Shown piece after piece: positions 54,296 to 61,717 of a stretch of DNA of 64,000 nt. The notes under the pieces were generated by a model. It had not been told where the DNA came from. It worked only from the letters and a program-made list of their open reading frames with translations, and did no database searches. Within the stretch, counting starts at the first letter, position 1, and every line of letters starts with the position of its first letter. Made by a program: the position numbers and the translations under genes. Source of the DNA: an uncultured bacterium (GTDB lineage: Bacteria; Armatimonadota; UBA5829); assembly GCA_938074205.1 (NCBI GenBank), contig CALJES010000003.1, forward strand, positions 272,649 to 336,648, read 5' to 3'.

Positions 54296-55576
54296 CTATA
54301 CGAGATCGTTGCTCTTTAATGTCTTATCCACTATTTCGAGGAATTCCTCGTTGGACTTCGTTTGCTTTAGACGTTGTATGAGCAATTCGGTTCCTTGCTC
54401 AACGTCCAGTGCTGCAAGCAGCCGATGCAGCTGCCAAATCCTCTTCAGTTTTTCTTCTGGGAACAGAAGTTCATCGTGTCGTGTGCCCGAGCGCTTTATG
54501 TCGATCGCTGGATAGATCCTTTTTTCCGCAAGGCCGCGATCCAACACCAATTCCATGTTACCAGTTGCCTTGAATTCCTCAAATATGGCATCATCCATTC
54601 GGCTACCTGTATCAATCAGCGCAGTGCCGATAACGGTAAGACTCCCTCCCTCTTCAATATTACGTGCTGCACCGATGAAACGTTTCGGTCTATACAAAGC
54701 GCTTGGATCCAACCCGCCAGATAGAGTCCGGCCGCTTGGAGTCACCGTTAGGTTTGAGGCTCGAGACAGACGGGTAATACTGTCAAGTAAAACAACCACA
54801 TCCTTGCCGGATTCCACAAGGCGCTTGCTCATCTCCAACACCATATCCGCAACGCGCATATGATTCTCCGGCAGCTCGTCGAAAGTTGAGCTAACGACCA
54901 TACCATTGACCGACCGCCGGATGTCCGTAACTTCTTCAGGGCGCTCGTCAATCAGCAGCACAATCAGGAAAACGTCTGGATAGTTAGTGGTGATGCTATT
55001 TGCTATTGTTTTCAGCAGCGTAGTCTTGCCAGCCTTTGGTGGAGACACGATTAATCCACGCTGGCCCTTCCCGATTGGTGCTATCAAGTCTATAAACCGA
55101 GCCGAAATATTGTCTGGGGTAGTCTCTAGAACCAACTGTTCGTTTGGGTATATCGGCGTAAGATCATCAAAATTCTTGCGGTTGCGGGCAATTTCAGGAT
55201 CGAGGTTGTTTACTGCTTGTACTCTGAGAAGGCTATAATATTTCTCATTGTCCTTCGGAGGTCGAACCTGGCCGGAGACTATATCACCGGTACGCAAACC
55301 GAATCTTTTGATCTGAGACTGAGAAACATACACATCGCTTGCCGTAGGAGCAAAGTTCGAATGCCGTAGGAACCCCCATCCGTCAGGGAGTATTTCCAGT
55401 ACACCTTGGTCGAATATTAAGCCGGCTCGCTCTGTAAATGCTTTGAGGATTTTGATTATCAGATCCTGTTTTCGAATTGAACCATTCTCTACTCCCAGTG
55501 AAGCGGCGATGTCTTGCAGCTCCTCGATGCTTTTTTTCTCGAGTTCAGATAGTTCCAAAGGCTCCAACCGTCTCAC
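54296..55576 (-). CDS. rho: transcription termination factor Rho
   Basis: A 426-residue RNA-dependent hexameric helicase. The N-terminal SAP-like helix bundle (about 8-45) is followed by the cold-shock RNA-binding domain (GWGFLRHSNF near 67) and the ATPase core. The core has Walker A SPPKAGKTTLL near 178, Q loop/Walker B VVVLLDSITRLSRA near 257 and R-box/secondary site GGSLTVIGTALIDTGSRMDD near 311. The N-terminal insert found in some Actinobacteria is absent. The start is GTG at 55576, but a TTG three codons later is a close alternative. A leader of about 220 bases with a hairpin lies upstream. Confidence 0.97.
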   Translation of the reverse strand: MRRLEPLELSELEKKSIEELQDIAASLGVENGSIRKQDLIIKILKAFTERAGLIFDQGVLEILPDGWGFLRHSNFAPTASDVYVSQSQIKRFGLRTGDIVSGQVRPPKDNEKYYSLLRVQAVNNLDPEIARNRKNFDDLTPIYPNEQLVLETTPDNISARFIDLIAPIGKGQRGLIVSPPKAGKTTLLKTIANSITTNYPDVFLIVLLIDERPEEVTDIRRSVNGMVVSSTFDELPENHMRVADMVLEMSKRLVESGKDVVVLLDSITRLSRASNLTVTPSGRTLSGGLDPSALYRPKRFIGAARNIEEGGSLTVIGTALIDTGSRMDDAIFEEFKATGNMELVLDRGLAEKRIYPAIDIKRSGTRHDELLFPEEKLKRIWQLHRLLAALDVEQGTELLIQRLKQTKSNEEFLEIVDKTLKSNDLV

Positions 55577-55798
55577 CTCTCGCTAGGGAAATACAATAAT
55601 GGCTACCCAATGTGGGTTATGTCACAGTTGCACCGCAGGCAGTCGCAATGTTGATATCCATTACCCTGCGGTTTGCTTCCAACCTTGGAATCAACTGATC
55701 AACGATGAAATGTGCGGGCCGATTGCGGAGGCTTACGCACATCAGCGGGGACTTTTCAATCGAACACACATGATTATAGGACGTACCACTCAGTTTGT
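55577..55798 (-). promoter_or_regulatory. rho leader with 8-bp hairpin
   Basis: A gap of 222 bases between hpt and rho. ACCGCAGG (55632-55639) pairs with CCTGCGGT (55665-55672) around a 25-base loop, and a small ACCCA/TGGGT stem lies closer to the start. Rho genes often have regulated leaders through autogenous termination. The open frames across it on both strands lack SD sites, and I do not call them. Confidence 0.35.
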
Positions 55799-56413
55799 CT
55801 AGTCCCCGCTGCAAGTATCCTGAGCGGAAACTGTTTTAATTCCTAAAACACTTGCCACTACCTCAGGTTTCAGCAAGCCAATATATGGCAAGTTTCGATA
55901 TCGCCCTGCTAAGTCCAATCCATAACCTACTACGAATTTGTCCTCTATTTCAAAGCCTCTAAAGTCTATAGCAACGTCCACTTTCCTTCGGCTGGGCTTA
56001 TCCAACAGTGTGCAAACTCTTACGCTCGCTGCATTTCGAGCAAGCAAACTCTCGGTTAATCTGCTCAGGCGAAGGGTCCAACCGGTGTCGACAATGTCCT
56101 CTACTAGTAAAACGTGCTTGCCGGAGACATCGGTCTCTACATCCTTAATAATCCGAACGATCCCTGAGGATTCGATGCGGTTGCAATAGCTTGACAACCA
56201 AACAAAGTCGTAGTCTACAGGTAAGTCGATCGCACGTATCAAGTCTGCAAGGAACACAGCTGCGCCTTTGAGCACCCCAACGGCAAGAACGCTTTCACCC
56301 TTATAGGATCGAGTGATTTCTTTGCCAAGCTCACGCACCCGCTTTTGAAGAGATTCCTGACTGATTAGAATCTCTGAGATATCCTCATGTAACGTATTAC
56401 CGGATGAATCCAC
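55799..56413 (-). CDS. hpt: hypoxanthine phosphoribosyltransferase
   Basis: A 204-residue purine-salvage enzyme that makes IMP or GMP from hypoxanthine or guanine and PRPP. The catalytic PRPP motif VLLVEDIVDTGWTL lies near 98-112, the FLADLIRAID start of the core near 54, and the closing FVVGYGLDLAGRYRNLPYIG near 158-177. The N-terminus is slightly longer than usual, and the start GTG (with only a weak SD) might be later. It is followed by rho in the same direction and preceded by guaA 53 bp upstream, so guaA-hpt is a purine nucleotide pair in one transcript. Confidence 0.94.
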   Translation of the reverse strand: MDSSGNTLHEDISEILISQESLQKRVRELGKEITRSYKGESVLAVGVLKGAAVFLADLIRAIDLPVDYDFVWLSSYCNRIESSGIVRIIKDVETDVSGKHVLLVEDIVDTGWTLRLSRLTESLLARNAASVRVCTLLDKPSRRKVDVAIDFRGFEIEDKFVVGYGLDLAGRYRNLPYIGLLKPEVVASVLGIKTVSAQDTCSGD

Positions 56414-56466
56414 CTATAAACTCACACTGATCTTAAGTCTTAAACGCGAGGCTATACCTCAACCAT

Positions 56467-58023
56467 TCATTCCCATTCCATAGTAGCAGGAGGCTTGGAC
56501 GAAATGTCATAAACTACCCTATTGATTCCCTGTACCTCGTTTATGACTCTGTTGCTTATGCGCTCCAGCAGACTATATGGGAGTCTTGCCCAATCCGCTG
56601 TCATCCCATCGTCGCTAGTAACAGCCCTCAGCACAATAGTGTCTTCATACGTCCGCTGGTCACCCATCACCCCGACGCTGCGAATAGGAGCCAGTATAGC
56701 GAAACCCATCCAGAGTTTGCGGTACCACCCTGCCCTCTTGATCTCAGTAACAACAATGTCGTCGGCCTTTCGCAGGCGTTCAAGGCGTTCTCGTGTTACC
56801 TCGCCTACTATCCGGATGGCAAGTCCAGGACCTGGGAAAGGCTGTCGCCAAACTATATCTTCCGGAAGTCCCAACTCCGCTGCAACAGCGCGAACCTCGT
56901 CTTTGAAGAGCCATTTGAGAGGTTCTATCACTTCTAGCTGCATGTCCTTCGGCAATCCGCCTACATTGTGATGCGACTTTATAGTCGCGGCTTTCATCGT
57001 GCCACTTTCTATCACGTCCGGGTAAAGGGTTCCCTGCGCAAGAAACTTAGCATCTTTAATCCTTGATGCTTGCTCCTCAAAGACTCGAACGAATTCCTCG
57101 CCAATTATCTTGCGCTTTGTCTCAGGGTCGGTCACGCCCTTGAGACGAGAAAGAAAGCGCTCTTGCGCGTCCACGTATATCAGACTAATGTTAAAGTGTT
57201 TTTGAAACGTCTGTCTAACCTTATCAGCTTCACCTAGACGCAGCAGACCATGATCCACAAAGATGCACGTTAGTTGATCGCCAATCGCTTTGTGCATCAG
57301 GACGGCAGTACAACTTGAATCCACGCCACCACTAAGACCGCAAATAACACGCGATGTGCCCACTCGTTCTCTAATCTCGTTAACCGCTGACTCTATGAAC
57401 GAATGCGGATTCCAAGTCCTGCGAACTCCGCAGATCTTATGTAAAAAATTGCGAATTATGCGAATTCCTTGTGGCGTGTGCGCTACTTCTGGATGAAACT
57501 GCACGCCATACAACCCCGCAGACCAGTTTTCCATGGCCGCTACAGGAGTGCTAGCAGTACTGGCGGTAATTGTGAATCCTTCCGGAGCTTCCTCGACGAC
57601 ATCTCCGTGACTCATCCAACAAACAAACGGGTTCTTGAGACCAGAAAAAAGGCCTTCATTGTTTGTTATTTGTGCTTCAACCTTGCCATACTCTCGGAAT
57701 TCGGCTGCAACGACCTTTCCCCCGAGCTGATGCGCCATCAATTGAAAACCGTAGCATATTCCGAGCACTGGTATCCCCAACCGGTAGATGGAAGAATCTA
57801 CCTTCGGAGCCCCCGCCTGATATACGCTCGCAGGCCCGCCCGAAAGTATGATACCCCTGGGATTTCGAAACTCCAGGTTCTCAACAGGTTCGTCGAAAGG
57901 ATAGATCTCACAGTATACACCGCATTCTCGAACGCGCCGTGCAATGAGTTGGGTATACTGTCCTCCGAAATCCAGTATAGCTATCACGTCTTTGTGTGAC
58001 TGAGGATTGCTTACAGACAACAA
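56467..58023 (-). CDS. guaA: GMP synthase (glutamine-hydrolysing)
   Basis: A 518-residue enzyme that converts XMP to GMP using glutamine and ATP. The N-terminal class I amidotransferase ([34 protein letters not shown] with the catalytic Cys, [11 protein letters not shown]) precedes the ATP-PPase P-loop GLSGGVDSS near 231 and the C-terminal dimer domain ending TMEWE. All three parts are intact. It starts with TTG just behind GGAGGG; the short spacing leaves one codon of uncertainty. A promoter lies 95 bases upstream. Together with hpt it covers guanine-nucleotide synthesis and salvage. Confidence 0.97.
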   Translation of the reverse strand: MLSVSNPQSHKDVIAILDFGGQYTQLIARRVRECGVYCEIYPFDEPVENLEFRNPRGIILSGGPASVYQAGAPKVDSSIYRLGIPVLGICYGFQLMAHQLGGKVVAAEFREYGKVEAQITNNEGLFSGLKNPFVCWMSHGDVVEEAPEGFTITASTASTPVAAMENWSAGLYGVQFHPEVAHTPQGIRIIRNFLHKICGVRRTWNPHSFIESAVNEIRERVGTSRVICGLSGGVDSSCTAVLMHKAIGDQLTCIFVDHGLLRLGEADKVRQTFQKHFNISLIYVDAQERFLSRLKGVTDPETKRKIIGEEFVRVFEEQASRIKDAKFLAQGTLYPDVIESGTMKAATIKSHHNVGGLPKDMQLEVIEPLKWLFKDEVRAVAAELGLPEDIVWRQPFPGPGLAIRIVGEVTRERLERLRKADDIVVTEIKRAGWYRKLWMGFAILAPIRSVGVMGDQRTYEDTIVLRAVTSDDGMTADWARLPYSLLERISNRVINEVQGINRVVYDISSKPPATMEWE

Positions 58024-58115
58024 ACCCTCCGGGAAACGAACTAGAAACTTAATTGGCGTGTGAAAGTGTTGCGCATAGGGGAAATTACTGTGCGATACCC
58101 TTCAATCGTGCAAGT

Positions 58116-58144
58116 ATGCTACCACTTAACCGAACTTGTGTCAA
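58116..58144 (-). promoter_or_regulatory. guaA promoter
   Basis: Read leftward: TTGACA (58144-58139), a 17-base spacer and TAGCAT (58121-58116). The transcript should start near 58109, about 86 bases before guaA. The -35 sits only seven bases past the helicase stop codon, so the accessory unit abuts the housekeeping gene's promoter without breaking it. Confidence 0.65.
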
Positions 58145-58150
58145 CTCCGG

Positions 58151-61100
58151 CTATTTTTTCTCCAAAACCTTCCACCTTGGATCGTCAAGGGCGGCGTCGA
58201 CCTCGCTGTAGGTTAATCGAGCCTTTTTCTCACGATCACTAAGCGTGTCTACATAAGCTTTTATCGCTTTTAGTTCATCCTGGGTCCAGGACGGAATGCC
58301 GCCAAGCAGTTTGTATGCGCGGTGGAAACGTCCGTTCGGCCTCTTCTCTTCACTCAACTGCTTCCGAAAAATGATTGCCGGGTCTTCGCTGCCGACACAC
58401 CTTAGGGTTATGCCCAGTTCGCGCATTAGGCGAGCACGCGCCGACGCAACCTGATTTTGCCGGCCCATCTCTTCGCGTTCGCGGTGTATCTTTACCATTT
58501 CATCCACGCGCTTTTTGGCTAAAGCGCGAGCCTTTTGTTGAGCATTAAGCACTGCTGAGGAATCCGGTGGGCTGCCGTCCCACTCCTCAATAAACCGTCG
58601 CAGTTCTTCGAAGTTATGAACGGTCTTTGCCTGTTCGCCTTGAATCCATTTGACCTCTACTGCCCGGTAAGGTTCGCTGGCGTATTCCTCGATCACCAGC
58701 GGCACACGATTTGCAGCCAGCGGCATTTTGTCGGCAATCTGAGTAAGAAGTTCGGACCCAGCAGAAAGTGGTATCACGGCATCAGAACGCTCGAGTGTCT
58801 TCAGATCTGTAGTCACCTCAACTGACTTCTGTCTGGCACCGACCACCCTCCAGGCATTTTTTCCTCTCAACTTTTTTGCACGAACCTGAAGCCCTGCTCC
58901 GTCCAGCAAAGCCAGTGCATTCTCGATATCATCGCGCGTAACAGGGGGTTTAAAGACTTCCAGCTTTCGCGGCTCATTCTCAAAGAAGATGTTGCTGATC
59001 GTGTGGTCGGCATCAACGTAATCCGCCGCCTGCTTTATTTTATCCACAAGCGGCTTTCCAAGGCGCAGCGATTCTCGAGCGACAGCCAGAACAGGTTGCA
59101 TGCGCCCGATGAAGTGCTCAAATAAGCCGCATCTTTCCCGCAACACCTGGTACACACGCATATCAACGCTGTCACGCAGGAACATATTGCGAATGGGCAG
59201 GCGCTTCTGACGCTGGCCAATTCGGTCAATGCGCCCGATACGCTGTTCGACTTTTGACGGGTTCCATGGCAGGTCATAGTTGATTAGCGCGCTTGCGGCT
59301 TGGAGGTTCAGTCCTTCGCTCGCAGCGTCGGTGCACACAAGAACTCGGACTCTTCCTTCGTCGAGGCGCTGAGTAATTTCGGCTTTCGACACGCTCTGCC
59401 AATTGTTGTTTTCCCAAACTTCCCCTCCGAAACCGCTGAAGCAGGCCAGAGTGCTTCCGTATTTCGGCGCAAGTAGGTCTCTCAGATATAACATGGTGTC
59501 GCGGTATTCAGAGAACACGAGCACACTGCGGCCGTCGGCGGTAATCTCATCGAGCACTTCCAGGAACTTCACAAACTTACTGTCAGTCTGGCCGAGGGCT
59601 TCCAAGTCTTTTAACAGTTTCTCAATCTCTTTCTTTTCGGCTTCCGCTTCTTCGGGAGTAGCTGGAAGCACCGGGTCTACTTCCTCTTCTATATCCACAT
59701 CGGCGAGGTCGCGCGGGTCGATTTCTTCCTCCTCCGGCACCCAGCCCGCAAGCTGTCTGCATATCACCCGTTCACATGCTTCCAAACGTCTCTGCAGGCT
59801 GCATCGAAACGCATACGGAGAGCTCACTGCTCGCCGACGATATATGGTCATCACCAGGCCTTTGCCGCTTTTTTCTCTCTCGAGCCTGGAAAATCTCTCA
59901 TCAATGTAGCTGTTTATCGCTTCATAGAGTCGGCGTTCATTCGGATCCAAATAGTCACATATAACATCTCGCACTTCGCGCTCAGACGGCTCATAGTCGA
60001 GTAGTCCCTGCCGGTGGTAGGCGTTAAGGGTCTGCCGAGTATTGCGGTGCATCCTGCGCGCAAGCGGCGCCCCGCGTCTGAGCCAATCTGCGAAACGGGC
60101 CTTATCATCACCCGTCGCTGACATCAGAGAGTTGACCAAATCTTCAGCGGCGCCCTTTGGTGGTGGTGGAAACTCATTATCCTCCGCAACTAGAGACTGC
60201 ACTACTTTCAGATCATCGGTTCTCAGCTTGCCCCTTGGCAGGTCTGCAACCACTTTGTAGAAGGTGCGAACGTCGCCAAAATTGGCGGTCCACTTCCCTC
60301 CAACTCCCACGACCGAAAGCAAGTCCCACGGTTCCCAAGGCTGGGTCTGCATCGGAGTGCCGCTTAACAGAATGATACCCCGTGTACTTTGCCTCAGCTG
60401 AAGCTCCCGAAGCAATTCAAGGAGCAGATTTCCGCTATTGAACTCGCCTTCCTTGTGCGATCGCCGCCTAGCAGCGTGGGCTTCGTCGAGAAGCACAAGG
60501 TCCCATTGGGGAGCAGCTAGAATCAGCTGGCGATGGTGCGTCAGTCTTGCCCACTCTCGGCTTACAAGCAAAACGTTGTATTTACTGAAGACCTGCGTTT
60601 CGTCCACGTTATCCTTGCGGCCGTCGGGATGGTGGACAGACCCATCCTCCCATCTCGGAACTAGCAATCCACCCTTTTCCCTCAGCTCGTCCTGCCATTG
60701 TTTGAGCAAGCCTGCCGGAACCAGCAATAGAGCACGCTTCACCCCGCGTCCGCAGATTAGCCGCCGCAACACAAGTATTGCCTCGATGGTCTTGCCCATA
60801 CCGACCTCATCGCACAGTAACCGTCCGGCGGGAAATGCACGGGCAGTGTCCTCTACGACAATATGTTGATGGGGCCACAAATCCACCATTGCGGTCGCGT
60901 CGCAGGCATATTCGCCGTTGGGCAAATACGGAGCGGCAGCTATAAACTGCCACATCATTGCCGCGGCGAGCGATTTCTTGTCGACTGTTGGCTCTCCCAG
61001 AGGCGGCTCGGCAGGGGCAAGCTTGATGAGCTTTTGTTCAACAGCTTTGGGAAGAGGAATAGTAAGCACATTTTCGTCTTTGTCGTCCCAGAGGACGTTG

Positions 61101-61714
61101 AAACGAGTTTGGTAGTAGTTTACGTCATCCCTATCTTTCCAGGAGGTAAACAGCCGCAGCTCCTCATAGTTGCTTAGCAATCCCTCGGCAGTCTCATTGC
61201 CGCTGCCCATAAAAGCTATGCTGTCCCCGAATGCATCCGTTATGATGCCGTATTTAGCATGCAGAATACCGCCCCCATGGCGCATAAGCCCAACACGCAC
61301 CTCAAGCCAGCCGTTTGCCACTAGCCAGGCTAGTATCTCTAGGCGCTTGCGCTCCAGAGCTTCCTTTGGCGTCTTAAACCGACTTAGAAGCTTCTTAACT
61401 ATGGGCGTATAGTCACCTGTGGCAAGCATAGCCTTCAGATCGCCGGGGTCGAGCTGTTCATTGACCAAAAGCCGGACGGCAGGTTTAGCAATCGCTGACT
61501 CATTTTCTAGGATGGTCTTGACAAGACCGCCAAAACCTCGTGCGGCGGCGCTGAGCACGCTGCTCGAGAAGTAGGCGCAGCATCGGTCATAGTGAACGGC
61601 TCGCTCCAAAGCAGGCCCGTATAGTTCATCCACTAGCTTTGTGTCCGCAGCGTTAAGGTGGGTTTTCCACTTGATCGATTTAAGGCCTGCTTGCTGCTTT
61701 ACCCTCTTCGTCAT
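58151..61714 (-). CDS. phospholipase D-SNF2 helicase fusion, likely defence protein
   Basis: A 1187-residue protein. The N-terminal part (about 20-215) is a PLD-like domain with one HxK motif (H152, K154 in LHAKYG) and GSGNETAEG near 170. An SNF2/RapA-type helicase follows: Walker A DEVGMGKT (302-309), DEAH (410-413), SGTP near 451, and VFSEYRD, TDAASEGLNLQ and QRIGRIDRIGQ in the second RecA lobe near 740-840. A long C-terminal region (about 900-1187) has no motif I know. PLD-helicase fusions of this form accompany DUF1156 methylases in phage-defence loci. It starts three bases after the methylase stop, with the SD AGAGG inside that gene. Confidence 0.85.
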   Translation of the reverse strand: MTKRVKQQAGLKSIKWKTHLNAADTKLVDELYGPALERAVHYDRCCAYFSSSVLSAAARGFGGLVKTILENESAIAKPAVRLLVNEQLDPGDLKAMLATGDYTPIVKKLLSRFKTPKEALERKRLEILAWLVANGWLEVRVGLMRHGGGILHAKYGIITDAFGDSIAFMGSGNETAEGLLSNYEELRLFTSWKDRDDVNYYQTRFNVLWDDKDENVLTIPLPKAVEQKLIKLAPAEPPLGEPTVDKKSLAAAMMWQFIAAAPYLPNGEYACDATAMVDLWPHQHIVVEDTARAFPAGRLLCDEVGMGKTIEAILVLRRLICGRGVKRALLLVPAGLLKQWQDELREKGGLLVPRWEDGSVHHPDGRKDNVDETQVFSKYNVLLVSREWARLTHHRQLILAAPQWDLVLLDEAHAARRRSHKEGEFNSGNLLLELLRELQLRQSTRGIILLSGTPMQTQPWEPWDLLSVVGVGGKWTANFGDVRTFYKVVADLPRGKLRTDDLKVVQSLVAEDNEFPPPPKGAAEDLVNSLMSATGDDKARFADWLRRGAPLARRMHRNTRQTLNAYHRQGLLDYEPSEREVRDVICDYLDPNERRLYEAINSYIDERFSRLEREKSGKGLVMTIYRRRAVSSPYAFRCSLQRRLEACERVICRQLAGWVPEEEEIDPRDLADVDIEEEVDPVLPATPEEAEAEKKEIEKLLKDLEALGQTDSKFVKFLEVLDEITADGRSVLVFSEYRDTMLYLRDLLAPKYGSTLACFSGFGGEVWENNNWQSVSKAEITQRLDEGRVRVLVCTDAASEGLNLQAASALINYDLPWNPSKVEQRIGRIDRIGQRQKRLPIRNMFLRDSVDMRVYQVLRERCGLFEHFIGRMQPVLAVARESLRLGKPLVDKIKQAADYVDADHTISNIFFENEPRKLEVFKPPVTRDDIENALALLDGAGLQVRAKKLRGKNAWRVVGARQKSVEVTTDLKTLERSDAVIPLSAGSELLTQIADKMPLAANRVPLVIEEYASEPYRAVEVKWIQGEQAKTVHNFEELRRFIEEWDGSPPDSSAVLNAQQKARALAKKRVDEMVKIHREREEMGRQNQVASARARLMRELGITLRCVGSEDPAIIFRKQLSEEKRPNGRFHRAYKLLGGIPSWTQDELKAIKAYVDTLSDREKKARLTYSEVDAALDDPRWKVLEKK

Positions 61715-61717
61715 TTG

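Noticed and set aside
55599..55814. Open frames of 65-67 codons on both strands in the rho leader
   Set aside because: No SD, unusual composition and overlap with each other. They look like chance frames over a leader.
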